Positions 24,561 through 36,829 are shown, numbered from the stretch's first letter. The stretch: DNA of 64,000 nt from Luzula sylvatica (GCA_946800325.1 OX326956.1:42157052-42221051); one strand, 5' to 3'. The notes: generated by a model not told the origin, from the sequence alone. Made by a program: numbers and translations.

Positions 24561-25744
24561 AAAAAGGACAATTCTAGTATTCTCCTGAAATTCTCCCCAC
24601 CTTCCTCTATATCATAAATTAGTGGTTAATCATCATGGTAATTAGCAAAATGATACTTCATTAACAATTAATTAACATTAATTATTAACTGTTAATACAT
24701 ACGTATTTTAATTATATATTAATTAACAGTTAATAAAGTGTCTTTTGTTAATCACTCCGGTAATTAATCGCTAATTTATGATATAGATATAGAGAATGTT
24801 CGAGAAAATTTGAGGGCACGGTGGACTCATAAAAAAATAGTTCACATATTACTAATTTTTCTAACAAGAAGTACTAAATCTAATCTAGTGTCCATTTTGA
24901 ACATGACTCTTCCTCGAGAGTCTTGATAACGTGAATATGATTTAACACCTTGAAAATTAACACATGAATCCATTATTTAATATTTTAATTTATGATTTAA
25001 TTCCTTTAATGATTGAACATTTAATTAAGATGTCAAACTATGAAGTACGATGTTAATTTTTAAAACGTTGAATCATATCCACGTCATAAAGATTTATGGG
25101 GGAAAAATAGGGTATGTCCAACATTTTCTTTTTTCAAATATGCAAATACCTGTGTCCAATTTTTTTTTGTAGTTCCCTTTCACAAAGTAATAACATAGCG
25201 CTAAAGATATTGTGCACTCCATGAGATGATTAACTGAATTGCAACCATTGATGAATTATCTACCTACAATATTTTCAATTCCAGTATTTATGAATGATAA
25301 TTATGTTTCGCTAAATTATTTAAAAGTATTTATAAGATAGAAATATATAACTTCATTTATCATATTTTCTATTTTCTATATATTGACCGCCATTTAGTGA
25401 ATTAACAGCCAATCTAAGTGAATACGAAAATAATGAGCCCATTAATATTTGTAAACACTAAAATAAAAAATGTTATTAACAATTTGTAATAAATAAACAT
25501 ATAATTTGGTACAAAAAAAATATTAATTTTCCTCACCGGTACGATAGTTTTGACATTTTGCAAGGTACCAGTGAAATTGAGCCACGAAACTATTTGTTGC
25601 GATTATTTGTTGTGATTTGGATGATATGTATTAGTTTGTCTTAAAAAATTCCTTATATTACTAATGAAATCAAATTAGACATCAATTCTTCTGATCAAAA
25701 TCTTCAAATTTCAATTGTGGAAGAATTATATTTTGCTGGCTATA
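24561..25744. repeat. Duplicated 3' flank block of D
   Basis: Near-identical to 22870-23960 (for example TTCTCCCCACCTTCCTCTAT and GTGGTTAATCATCATGG in both). It is followed by another copy of the upstream landmarks (CGGTACGATAGTTTTGACA) and then the cluster 3' region ending TTTGCTGGCTATAATC. Confidence 0.75.
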
Positions 25745-25905
25745 ATCTTTCTTTCTTTTTTTGAAATAGAATTTAGAGCACAATTCGTGCTCATTTGGTT
25801 CGGTATTTTATTAATAAGGAAGATAAGTTACAAGATTTTCTCAAGTTGTTACAGTTGGCGATAGTTTAGCCACTAACCACCAATTCACTAAACTTATGCA
25901 ACTTA
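25745..25905 (-). mobile_element. Short 5'-truncated LINE tail (minus strand)
   Basis: Starts with a T-rich run (TTTCTTTCTTTTTTTG), the complement of a poly-A tail, followed by GAGCACAATTCGTGCTCATT and TTTATTAATAAGG. Copy C has uninterrupted sequence at the matching point (CTATAATCCTTT, 21844). The same insertion sits at the matching place after copy H (50390-50540), so it predates the D/H duplication. The class is inferred from the tail and size. Confidence 0.4.
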
Positions 25906-27680
25906 TATATGCAACATATGTGAATAAATGTTGTTAGATCCGATTTGAATATTCATTGACAAAAAATGGAAAATTGATTGAATCTGAAAGTAAATAAAAC
26001 TCTATGCTTTTAATTTATGTGCATTTTGTGGAAATTTTGTATTTGATCAAATAAACTTCCAAGTTATAACGTAGACACATGTATTTCCTACTAATAAAGT
26101 TTCGTAATCTTGAAGACAATATAATATTTTTCTGGAGATGAGCCTAAAACAATGAAACGTGTTTTTTAAATTCATTATTTTATTAATGAGGAAATTAAGT
26201 TTTACATTTTGCAAATACTGAATCTTAAAAATTACAGTTTAGCCATTTCTCATGTTTTGAACTACGATGCGAACATTGTTGTTCTCGACGGTTCAAGCCC
26301 TGACGCAAAAATGGGTGGCCTATTGTTAGCACCTTATATCTTTTCATTTTCTTTTGGTTTGTAATTATTGTAAATTGCAGTAATTTTTTAAAAATTTAAT
26401 GAAAAAAATGAGACCTGGCTCGTCTCGCGCCGGCCACTCCTTCAAAAGAAACTTGTTAAATATATTCTTTTGAATTTTTTTTCATTTTGATATCAATATT
26501 AACAAAGTTTGTACATAACTTTTCTCTAATTTCAGTTAGTAAATATATCATGTAATATATTAAAATGTGTAATATTGTATATTACGAAGATAAATTACAT
26601 TTTCCCTAATTTAAACAATCATCTATAATACTACGAAGATCATATTCGTTATTTTGTTCAAACAACTTCAATACCAATATTTCAAAAAATACTAGAAATA
26701 AAAAATAATAGTTTACGCATCAAGACATAAATAACTTCTTAAACTTACAAACATATATTGATACTATTGTTATTTTTATGGTTGCAAATTTAAAAATACC
26801 ATATGATGTTAAAAAACTTTGAATTATATTTTTGCTTCGTAAAATTATTATTTTCATTAATAATATGATGCTATTTATATTTTTATTTCATTTTTATAAA
26901 TAAAATAATCATTAGTATTAGGGAATTTTTTGTTCGTAGACCAATTTAGTTTGATATTAACCAAAGAGTAGTGATGTATATTCCCTAGTACTCTCTCCCC
27001 TACATCCTTGATGACAATGATATGATTTAACAACTTCAAAATTGACACACAAAAACATAATTTAACATCTTAATTTATGATGTTATTATCTCAATTTATG
27101 ATTGAACATACAATTAAGATGTTATATCATGAATTAAAGTGTTAATATTCAAGGTGTTAAATCATATACACTTCATCAAAGATGTGGGGGGAGAGATGGG
27201 GGTATGTCCAACCTTTTCCATAACCAAACTAGACACAAAATTTTGAAAATACCAAGAATGACACTCTCCATTTTTCAAAAGTCATCAGGAGCTCGTCAAA
27301 TTTTCTTTTGTTTGATATTTCACTCCATAATGCACCCTTATATGTACCCAATATTTATATTATTTAAAAAATCAAAATTAATACTGTATTTCAATATTAA
27401 ATCTTAGAAATCATATTTTTTTATCAAAAATAAATGTGTGATAAAAATATTCATATTTATAAAATGATATATCTAATAGTATTTTATTTCTCAAATAAGA
27501 AACATATATTAAAAAATATTTTGTACAAAAAATTATCACATTAAACTATAAGATTATATTCTGATCGTGTTGATTCGAAAAATCATATTACATTCTTTTG
27601 TAATATTTTTTTGTGCAAAGCCGAAAATAACTAACTTAAAGAGCCACCAATCTCGTACTTATAATTCCAAGGATATAACA
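25906..27680. other. AT-rich spacer between D and E
   Basis: About 25906-26560 is repeated at 50545-51180 (for example AAAATGGGTGGCCTATTGTT in both). The remainder, 26560-27680, is AT-rich with no motif I recognise. ORFs here are short and compositionally random. Confidence 0.5.
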
Positions 27681-27699
27681 AGGAATAAGGATATTGAAT

Positions 27700-27840
27700 A
27701 TTGGAATGCAAACAAATTGGCCACTTAAATTTTTTCACTGAGCAAAGCTATATACGTATGGGCATGCATGAATAACATGCATTTCTGAACTCCAAATTAG
27801 AAAGATGATAAAAAAAATTGCGTCCTTCATTTCTTGCAGG
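27700..27840 (+). pseudogene. Relic of an extra promoter and exon 1 (E0)
   Basis: GGCCACTTAAATTTTTTCAC, GAGCAAAGCTATATACGTAT, GCATTTCTGAAC and AAAGATGATAAAAAA parallel the TATA, leader and ATG region of the other copies, but the signal-peptide codons after the ATG are unrecognisable. It is duplicated, with decay, at 36830-36935 (F0), showing that E0 and E were copied together. Confidence 0.5.
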
Positions 27841-28207
27841 GTACTCGTGAAACTGAGCGATGAAATTATTTGTTGTGATTATTTTTCGTTGTCACTCATT
27901 TTCTTTTTTTAGTTGTAAATCGTGTCAATTCATTTTTTGTTTTTCTGTATTGATGCCAATATTGTGTTCAACATTCTTATATTTTTCTTTCACGACGATT
28001 GCAACACTTCAAAATTTTGTGCCAGACTGAAGATAAGTATGTTCAGTCACAAGGAAAAATAAAATACAATAGAATCTTACAATTAAATTCAAGGTTAACA
28101 GGAACCATATATAAACTGCAAATTAATTGACCACAGAAAATCTTTACTGAAATCAAGATTATATATATGACCATGGATCACATTCATTTCTGTATAACAA
28201 AAAAAAG
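27841..28207 (+). promoter_or_regulatory. Promoter block of copy E
   Basis: Carries the landmarks GATGCCAATATTGTGTTCAA and TTTCTTTCACGACGATTG, then a TATA box (TTATATATATGA, 28159-28170) about 40 bp before the ATG. The leader is ATTCATTTCTGTATAACA. Confidence 0.55.
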
Positions 28208-28294
28208 ATGAAAAAATTCTACATGCTCATTTTGTTGTTGACCTGGAGCCACATGCCTTCCTCAACAGAGGCCACTCGAATATTAACTGAAGGT

Positions 28295-28339
<45 letters not shown>

Positions 28340-31300
28340 CATACATATACGCAGATAAACTAAAATTTTAAAGTCGAGCTCTCTAACTGGACTAAATATC
28401 CAGACTAGATTCAATAAATAATAATAAAAATATTATTAAATGCATTCGGAAAGAGGTTTGATATGACATTTCCAAAACCCGCCTCAATTCCGTGATGCAA
28501 GTTTCAAAAACAATTAGTTGGAAAAATTAACAATTCAATAAACAGAAAATTTGTTGATAAACCCAAGCCAAAAATAATAAATCAAGTTTAATTAGCCCAT
28601 ATAAGTTTAGGAAAAGTTATTTTAAGGAAAGTAATTTAGGAAATTATTATAGGGCAAGATTTATTATAGGAAAGTAATTTAGGAAATAAGTTTTAAAGCA
28701 ATGTTTAATTCCTTGTAATGCAAGTTTATGGAGCCTATAAATAGGCCTTAGATGTTTAGGGATTAATTACATTGAAATCATATATAAAATATCAATTAGA
28801 AAAGAGAGAAAGACTTGTAAGAGACTATTAGAATTATAAGAGAGAGTTTTGTTTATTAGAAATTCCTATTAGAATCCATATTCGAATACCGTATTACCAA
28901 CAAATTGGCATCAGAGCGATGACGAGTTCTGGGAGTGCTTTTGGCCATATACCTCTACCGCGATTGACGAAGACGAAGTATGGAGTATCCAGATGCGGGC
29001 GTTACTCGGTGCGCAAGATGTTTGGGAGATCGTCGAAGTTGGCTACGTGGAACCGGTTGCCGAAACGGAGCTGACGGTAAACCAGTTGAAAGCAATAAAA
29101 GAGAAACGAGTGAAGGACAAGACTGCCATGTACTTGCTGTATTTTGTAGACGAGTGGGATTTTCAGAAGATTGCCGGTGCGAAAACTTCGAAGAAACCAT
29201 GAGACACTTTGGAGAGAGTGTTCAAGGGTGCCGACCGAGTAAAGCAAGTGAGGCTTCAGACTCTGCGAGGCGAATTGGAGTCCATAAAGATGAAGGAATC
29301 GGAGAGAGTGTTCGATTACATTTCACGTGTACAAGGAGTGGCGAATCAGTTAAAGAGCAACGAAGAAGCTCTAACCGACGCAAGAGTTGTTGAGAAGATC
29401 CTACGATCTCTGACTGAGAAGTTCAAAAACGTGGTGTGTGCTATTGAAGAGTCGAAAGATTTAGATCAAATAACCGTTGATGAATTGGCAAGTTCACTCG
29501 AAGCACACGAGTAGCGAAAGAAAAAGAAGTAGAACGAGTTACACCACGAGGCTCTGCAAGTAAAGGCGACCATAGATGAAGAGAAGGCGATGTACGCTGA
29601 GAACAATCGAGGAAGAGGGCGCGGCCGAGGAGGTCGATTTGGTGGTCGAGACAGAGCCGAAAACTATAATTCCGAAGAAAAGAAGCAACCGAATCTGCAA
29701 AATTGGCGCGACCGAGGACGAGGTCGTGGACGAGGAAGCTGGTCGAGTCGAGCAAGTGTCGAGTGTTACAACTGCGGCAAGCCTGGACACTACGCGAAGG
29801 AGTGTTGGTCCGAGAAAAAGGTAAAAGAAAATGCCAACTTAGTAGAGAAGGAGGCAAATGATGGTGTTCTCATGATGGCTCACAAAGACACCACATCTGA
29901 GAGCGATACGATTTGGTACCTCGACACCGGCGCAATCAACCACATGTGCGGGCACAAACACCTTTTCGTAGAGATGAAGGAGCTAGTTGATGGGCACGTG
30001 TCATTTGGAGATGCGTCAAAGGTCCAAGTGAAGGGCAAAGGTAAAATTCGATTCTATCAGAAGGATGGTAAAGAAGGACATATCGAAAATGTCTATTACG
30101 TGCCTGAGATGAAGAGCAACATAATCAGCATGGGGTAACTATTGGAGAAAGGATACTCGGTCTTCATGAAAGATCGAACGATGCAGCTGAAGGACAAGCA
30201 AGGTCAATTAGTTGCGCGTTTTGAGATGGCGAAAAATCGAATGTTCAAGCTCAACCTGAGAAGTGTGCAGAGAATGTGCTTACGAGTCGACATGGAGGAT
30301 AAAGCTTGGCTCTGGCATTTGCGGTTTGGACACTTGCACTATGGAGGCTTACGAGAGTTGGCCAAGAAGGACATGGTGCACGGTCTGCCAGATATGGACT
30401 ACACGAGCAAATTTTGCGAAGGTTGCGTACTCGGTAAACATGCAAGAGTCCCATTTTAGAAGAAGGCGAAATATGAAGCAGCAAACCCTCTCGAGCTGGT
30501 GCACACCGACATTTGTGGTCCGATCACACCGAAATCGTTCAGTGAGAAAAGGTATTTTATTACATTCGTTGATGATTACACTAGGAGGACCTGGGTTTAT
30601 TTTTTGAAGGAAAAATCCGAGGCATTCGAAGTGTTCAAGAGGTTCAAGATGCTTGTCGAGAAGATGACCGGGCGATACATCAAAGCTTTGCGGTCAGATA
30701 GAGGTGGTGAGTACACGTCAACCGCATTTACGAGCTTTTGTGAGGAGCAAGGGATTAAGAGATTCTTGACTGCGCCATACTCGCCTCAGCAAAACCGGAC
30801 CATTCTCGACATGGTTCGATCGATGTTGAAGAGCAAAGGAGTGCCAAAAGAATTTTGGGCCGAGGCGGTACAGTGTGCGGTGTATGTACAAAATCGATGT
30901 CCTCATTCGAAATTAGGCGAGAAAACACCTCAAGAAGCGTGGAGCGGCATGAAACCGACGGTGTCGCATTTCAAGGTGTTCGGAAGTGTGGCATATGCAC
31001 ATGTACCGGATCAAAGGAGGACGAAGCTCGATGATAAAAGCAAGAAGTTCGTGTTCATTGGATATGACGAGAAAACGACGGCATACAAATTGTACGACCC
31101 GATTGAAAGAAAGGTTGTGGTGAGTCGAGATGTCCATGTGAATGAGAAGAGCGCATGGGACTGGAATAAGAAGTGTGAGATGGAGGATGAGGATGCGGAG
31201 TCAGACGAGTCCGAGAAAGAAGAATCCTCAGATATTGTACCGACTAGCCCCGCAATACCTGATGAAGAAGACGAGCCGAGACAGACACGCACAAGGAGCC

Positions 31301-32229
31301 TACAAGAGTTGTACGATGCAACCAGTGAGGTACATCTTATTTGTCTTTTGGCAGATTCGGAGAATATCTCCTTTGAAGAAGCTGTGAGGAACAAGAAATG
31401 GTAAGCCGCGATGGATGAAGAGATTGGGGCTATCGAGAAAAACAAGACGTGGGACTTGGTCGAATTATCAAAAGGATGCATGCCCATAGGAGTCAAGCGG
31501 GTGTACAAGAAAAAGAAAAAATTTCAAGACGATGATCGGGATGATGAAGAGGCTTGTGCTTAAGGGAGGAATTTGTTGATAAGCCCAAGCCCAAAATAAT
31601 AAATCAAGTTTAATTAGCCCATATAAGTTTTGGAAAAGTTATTTTAAAGAAAGTAATTTAGGAAATTATTATAGGGCAAGATTTATTATAGGAAAGTAAT
31701 TTAGGAAATAAGTTTTAAGGCAAGGTTTAATTCCTTGTAATGCAAGTTTATGGAGCCTATAAATATGCCTTAAATGTTTAGGGAATAATTACATTGAAAT
31801 CATATATAAAATATCAATTAGAAAAGAGAGAAAGACTTGTAAGAGATTATTAGAATTATAAGAGAGAGTTTTGTTTATTATAAATTCCTATTAGAATCCA
31901 TATTCGAATACCGTATTACCAACAAAATTGACATGTAAATGTTAATTAGAAGTTACTTAATATGAACGTCAATTAACAAGTAGTAATTAATTGTTAATTA
32001 TGTAACATAGTATCATTAACAAAAAAATAATAATCTTATTTGAAACCTTTCTTAACTTTCTATATTTTATTTCAGTAATTATTTCTTCTATTTGAATACA
32101 GCAGGTCTGCCTTATAACGGACTCAACCCGACTCGTCCAGGCCCGAGAGGTACAGCAGGTCGGCCTTACACTACCCATTGTAAGAGTCCATATCATTGCC
32201 CACCAGAAGTGCCTAAATCAAAACCATAA
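28208..32229 (+). CDS. Small secreted two-cysteine peptide precursor (copy E) with Copia in its intron
   Basis: Exon 1 is 28208-28292 and exon 2 32102-32229, giving 70 residues. The intron (28293-32101, phase 1, GT..AG) is 3.8 kb only because a Copia element fills 28552-31924; without it the intron is ~436 bp. Residues 1-22 are a signal peptide opening MKKFYMLILLL, with S-T-E-A after it. The mature part is shorter than in C, lacking the acidic stretch: A-G-L-P-Y-N-G-L-N-P, then G-R-P-Y-T-T-H-C (Cys55), K-S-P-Y-H-C-P-P (Cys61) and the invariant K-S-K-P. Cysteine spacing is five residues here against four in B and C. AATAAA lies at 32295-32300. There are no coding defects. Whether the enlarged intron is spliced cannot be told; large transposon-bearing introns are often spliced in plants. 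Confidence 0.6.
28298..28336. repeat. (CT)n microsatellite at the splice donor
   Basis: About 19 CT units start 4 bp after the GT donor of copy E. The paralogous tract in copy F (38384-38436) is longer, while copies B and C have only interrupted TTCTCTTTTTCTCTCTC, so the tract expanded in the E/F lineage. Confidence 0.9.
28552..28902 (+). repeat. Copia 5' LTR
   Basis: 351 bp, TG..CA. Contains CCTATAAATAGG, a TATA-like motif, near 28734. Confidence 0.93.
28906..28917 (+). other. Primer-binding site (tRNA-iMet type)
   Basis: TGGCATCAGAGC, three bases after the 5' LTR; one mismatch to the usual plant TGGTATCAGAGC. Confidence 0.85.
28919..31563 (+). pseudogene. Copia gag-pol remnant
   Basis: A gag start (MTSSGSAFGH, then PRLTKTKY) shifts frame near 28979, where codons around the expected N-W-S-I-Q-M are lost. 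From 28993 one frame continues to the end with in-frame stops at 29200 (TGA for a Trp), 29512, 29530, 30136, 30457 and 31402. Readable parts, in order: gag core; a zinc knuckle C-Y-N-C-G-K-P-G-H-Y-A-K-E-C near 29761; protease motif W-Y-L-D-T-G-A near 29914; GAG-pre-integrase L-W-H-L-R-F-G-H; and an integrase core with H-T-D-I-C-G-P and S-D-R-G-G-E-Y. The segment that normally carries the third catalytic residue (Glu) is deleted between P-Q-Q-N and R-T-I-L-D-M. Only the first ~35 codons before the reverse transcriptase remain, then the sequence jumps to the purine tract. Confidence 0.92.
31563..31573 (+). other. Copia polypurine tract
   Basis: AAGGGAGGAATT directly precedes the 3' LTR. Confidence 0.8.
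31574..31924 (+). repeat. Copia 3' LTR
   Basis: 351 bp, same length as the 5' LTR, differing at about 11 positions. Confidence 0.93.
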
Positions 32230-33842
32230 TGACCGTTTACGATAAGGAATCATATACGAGGATATTCGCAAATATTATATGCACTAGCTACTTAAATAAA
32301 GGAAGATGAATGTCTTCTAATTTGGATGATATATATAAGTTTGTCTATGGATCAGTAAAATCAAATTAAATAGCAATTGTACTTATCAAAACATACGCAA
32401 ATAAAATAAAAAAAAAAATTAATTGAAACATAATCCATGAATTATTAAGGGGCCATTGGTCATACGTAAATAAACGTTGTTTGTATATGATTTGAATAAT
32501 CAGAGTAGAGTTTTCGTAAAAAAAAAATTGAAAACTTGATTTCAATTAATTGATATTGACAAAAATAAATAAATTTTATACTTTTAAATTATGTGTATTT
32601 TGTGGAAAATTGTGTTCCATTAAATAAATCTCACAGTTATAACGTAGACACATGTATTTTGTACTAGTAAAGTTTTTTAATCTCGCCAATAGTCTCATAA
32701 TACATATGGTTGAGTGACATAGTCCAAAACCCAATATAATAATATGTCATTGTTTCAATTTCATTTAAATCATATTCAAAAAGAAACTGGAAGACGTCCG
32801 TGACTCTTGGACTATATTCTCTCAAGAAAATTAATTTAAAAGACAATATAATATGAGTAATCTACGTCCTTTCGTTGCAAGATAATAAATTATAGGGTAA
32901 TTTAAAGAAGTTAAATTAATTTTATGATGTGAATAAAATATCTAACGTCAGATCAACATCCTGCAACAAATCATACAATAAATTATTTGTCTCTTACTTC
33001 TAATATTATTATATAAAATAATTAATTATCAATATAACGTTGTATTAATACGCTTATTTTAATTACTTCTCAAATCTCTCTCGTGTTAGTATGCGTTACT
33101 CGAGTATCATTGTTGTATCAAACTAATATACATATTCAGTTTTTAATAGAAAATATTTGTGTTGTTCCTTTCATATTGCTTTTCTTTTCAAAAAGAAAAA
33201 ATTTAATTCAGAGTAAAATTGTTTAAAACTAAATGTAAAATAATGAATATATACATAAACATTTACAAATCAAACATAATCATACAAATCAATAGATAAT
33301 CAATGATTCACATTTTGTTTCATATTATAATTCAATGACTAAAATAATTGCAATGATGCGGTATAAAGAAATTACATAAAATTAAGTATAAAATGAAAAA
33401 TAAGTAAATTACGGTTATAATTTATCAGAGAATCGATAATTGACTTATAACCCAATTGGTTGAGTGTGAAACACCAAAAAATCATATTTTTATGAGAGAT
33501 TGTGAATACAATTCCATTAATTTATTTGATGCAGTACATATGAACCTTTTCTGCTTATTATAAAAAAAATCATCAGAAAATCAGGGTACTGAAATTCCAT
33601 CTTTTTCTTCGGTTGAACTCTAGTCAAAATGTGTTTCACGGAGATGGAAAAGTTGTGATAGATTATTTTCCACGCCGAAGAGAGGTGTGAAAGTGAAAGG
33701 CAACTTTGAGTTGGACATCACTGTATTGTCCTGGATTAAAAGTTAAATTTTAATATTTAATATTTAAAAAATGTCATGGTTTAATCAATGAATGTTTTTC
33801 CTTTGTTAGGAGTCTATGTATACTCTTTTGTGGAGTGACACT
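32230..33842. other. 3' flank of copy E
   Basis: The first ~600 bp are duplicated almost exactly after copy F (38957-39556), where the match stops at CTCAAGAAA. A block at 33288-33510 recurs at 35050-35270. A SINE-like copy (CCCAATTGGTTGAGTGTG, ATTGTGAATACAATTCC) lies at 33440-33545. No gene seen. Confidence 0.6.
33440..33575 (+). mobile_element. tRNA-derived SINE-like repeat, copy 3
   Basis: A-box-like AACCCAATTGGTTGAGTGTG and B-box-like GATTGTGAATACAATTCC, ending in TATAAAAAAAA. Confidence 0.45.
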
Positions 33843-34110
33843 TAGGGATGTCAATGGGGTAGATATTGATCGAACCGACCTAAACCGTATTCGAAGAAAT
33901 ATTCGAATCCGAAAAAAAATATTTAGATCCGGACGAAATCGGATCCGGAACCGTATCCGTTTTTACGAGTATGAATCCGGATCTAGGAACTATTTTTTTA
34001 TGGATCCGGATATGAATCCGATACTATCCGGATCCGAATAAAATTTATAAACGAATAACCGTTTTGTTGAAATCATAATAAAATTTGTAAACGAATAATT
34101 CGTTAAATTA
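33843..34110 (+). mobile_element. hAT-like non-autonomous element (GGATCCGGAT-rich)
   Basis: Starts TAGGGATGTCAATGGGG, an hAT-type terminal sequence, then ATTCGAATCCG and many GGATCCGGAT motifs, ending near CGTTTTGTTGAAATCATAAT. It is the same family as 11070-11259 in opposite orientation, and 19517-19600 is a third, truncated copy. The right terminus and target duplication were not found. The 68-codon ORF is a by-product of the repeat. Confidence 0.6.
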
Positions 34111-34630
34111 TTTACAAATATTTATAAGATAGAAATATATAACTTCATATCATATTTGATATTTTCTATATATTGACCCCCATTTAATGAATTAACAGCC
34201 AATCTAAGTGAATACGAAAATAATGAGCTCATTGATATTTGTAAACACTAAAATAAAAAACGTTACTAATAATTTGTAATAAATAAACATACAATTTGGT
34301 ACAAAAAAAATATTAATTTTCCTCACCGGTACGATAGTTTTGACATTTGGCAAGGTACCAGTGAAATTGAGCCACGAAACTATTTGTTGCGATTATTTTT
34401 CTCAATAAATTATCTGATGAAATTATGCAACTAATTAGAAATTTTGTCGTCACTTGTTTATTTTACTTTCATTTTCTGTTAGTAGTATAATCTTGTCCAT
34501 TCATTTTTTGTGTTGATGCCAATACTATATTCAACATTCTTATATTTTTCTTTCACAAATATCTCAACAGTTTTAAAATTTAGTGCAAGACTGAAGATAA
34601 CTAAATTGAGCTGCCAATCTTGACCCTATA
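34111..34630 (+). promoter_or_regulatory. Upstream block of copy G, distal half
   Basis: Matches 25330-25600 and 42990-43540 (TGATATTTTCTATATATTGA, CACCGGTACGATAGTTTTGA, CTTGTCCATTCATTTTTTGTG). It stops at GACCCTATA and resumes at 41765 with TTCCAATTCATAC, the insertion between being the Helitron-like element. Confidence 0.6.
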
Positions 34631-35049
34631 CTAGGAGATTACCCGCACTTCGCGGCGGTTTTGTTTCATTTGATTTACCATACATATAATATATAGTTAT
34701 GATTTTTCGGGATCAAATATAAGACTTTATAAAAATAAATATCATATTGATTAAGGAAGTTTGATTATGACAAAATTATTATATTATTTTTGAATATAAC
34801 ACATTGCGAAATATTTATTTAGTATTTTAATACAACATATACAAAAAAGAATAAATGTCACTATAAAATAATAAAACAACATGCGTGAACATAAACAAAA
34901 AATCAAAAAGCATATGATATTCTAAATTTTCATATCTAAAATAATTGTAATGATATATATGTCTTGTGGTGTGGATGATATATATATAAGATGTATGTCT
35001 TGTGGTGTGGCTGATATATATTAGTTTTTCTAAGAAAAATCGTTATAAA

Positions 35050-35600
35050 TAATCAATGATTCACATTTTGTTTCATATTATAATTCAATGGCTAAAATAA
35101 TTGTAATGACGTGCTATAGAGAAATTGTACAAAATTAAGTATAAAATGAAAAATAAGTAAATTACAGTTATCATTTATCAGAAAATCGATAATTGACTCA
35201 AAACTCAATTTGTTGAGTGTGAAACACAACAGTTCATATTTAGTGAGAGATTGTGAGTATAATTCCATAGATATCATTGGTTGTAGTACGTATGAACAGG
35301 GCCGGCCCCGACATTTTGGGTGCCCTAGCCCGAGCTTATAACCTGTATTCATATCATTAAAAAATACTCCTCAAGAAAATAAAACTAAAAAACAGTACAA
35401 AATTAATTTCATATGCGGTTATTTCGAAGAAAAAAAATCATACACTTGTCAATGGGTCATAACCTAGTTGGTTAAGTGTGATGCAAAAAAATCATATATG
35501 TTATGGGTTTGATTTTCATTGACATCAATGGATGGAGGACATATGAGCCTCCTCCATTTATGATAAAAAAAAAATTTGAAACATTGTCGGTGGTGATTTT
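35050..35600. other. Repeat fragments inside the Helitron-like insertion
   Basis: 35050-35270 duplicates 33288-33510 of the flank of E and includes a SINE-like copy (about 35197). At 35295-35345 CAGGGCCGGCCCC and GGGTGCCCTAG resemble an hAT-type terminus. At 35455-35575 another SINE-like copy (ATAACCTAGTTGGTTAAGTG) ends in a run of ten A. The rest, up to 36597, is AT-rich with nothing recognisable. Confidence 0.45.
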
Positions 35601-36597
35601 TTATAAATAAATTTTGCTTTAAAACAATCAACCCATATAGACAATAAAAATGATTTTTTTATTGTACATAAAAAAAAATATCTAGTAAAGATTGAACAAC
35701 ATATTTAAATTTTTTAGAAGAAAATATTATATATTTCAAGGTTTATAAAATATTTTTATAGTCATATTATAATTATTATTTTATTAACTAAGATTAAAAA
35801 TTCAAATAAATCAAATAAAATCCTTAAAACTAGAAATAAAATAAAATAAATACTAGTTGGATCTTGAAGTCATGACTTATTAATCCACACTTGAACTTGA
35901 AAACTCGAATTTTAGGCATCGTTTTAATGTCTTAAATTGAGTAATTAAACTATTAATTATTTTTCCTAAACTTAGTACAATGACAAGTAAGGAGTATCGA
36001 TCCACAGGGAGATTATGGTAATTCTAGAGTTTACAGTTCAAAACATCACTTTTATAGTTCCAAAAATTCTCTCAATTTGCACACAAGAATATCAACAGTA
36101 ATACAAACTATAATCGAAATTTCAGAGTTTATTAATGAACAGATTAATTTCTAAAATTCATCAAACAAGCAGTGTTCAAAATTTGGATCACAGAACAAAT
36201 TCAATTTCAACAATTTATATAACTCAAATTACAACTCGAAATGAATTGAAACTTTTATTACAGATCATAAATCAAACAAATAAGACATGTTATTTTTTTA
36301 TAAATTTTTATATGCAAGAATTAATTAACTAAAAATAAAAGAGTTAAGGCAAGACTGAAAAGTCAGAGAGGCAAAGATTAGATCTAACAAAAATAGGAAA
36401 ATAAACGCAAAAATTACCAAACTTGACACAGATGATCTACAGTATCTATTGTAACTAAAATATATTTGTATGGCTTTTTTCAAGATTTAAAAAAAATTTA
36501 ATTAATTTCTAACAGCAACTCAGAGTTTCAGATCTTAGAATTTAAAATTCAATAAAAAATAGGAAAATGGATGAAATAATATGAACTAAAATTATGT

Positions 36598-36790
36598 GTC
36601 CGAGATGAAGAACAACATAATCAGAAGGATGAGGTAAAATTCAATTCTATCAGAAGGATGACAAAGAAGGACATATCAAAAATGATTATTATGTGTCCGA
36701 GATGAAGAACAACATAATCAGCATGGAACAACTGTTGGAAAGAGAATACTCATTCTTCATGAAAATTATTCACAGAGCAAGGCTGTTGGA
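36598..36790 (+). pseudogene. Copia protease-region fragment
   Basis: V-S-E-M-K-N-N-I-I-S-M-E-Q-L-L-E-R-E-Y-S matches the region after the protease of the Copia element at 30095-30160. It is preceded by a partial repeat of itself (GTCCGAGATGAAGAACAACA occurs at 36600 and 36692). It diverges from the 28.5-kb element by many substitutions, so it comes from a different copy. Confidence 0.75.
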
Positions 36791-36829
36791 AGAGCAACAT
36801 AAGCTAGTGTTATTTGAATGCAAATTAAT

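Larger units (their letters stand above)
28552..31924 (+). mobile_element. Copia LTR retrotransposon, internally deleted, in copy E intron
   Basis: The 3,373-bp element has 351-bp LTRs (28552-28902, 31574-31924) starting TGTTGATAA and ending ACCAACA, a 5-bp target duplication AAATT (28547-28551, 31925-31929), a primer site and a purine tract. By my alignment the LTRs differ at about 11 of 351 positions. The empty target is preserved in copy F at 38648-38652. The reading frame is broken and the reverse transcriptase and RNase H are absent, so it is a dead, non-autonomous copy. Confidence 0.95.

Noticed and set aside
14458..35575. Functional tRNA genes
   Set aside because: The box-like sequences do not fold into a tRNA cloverleaf by eye and lack an acceptor stem; they fit SINE relics better.
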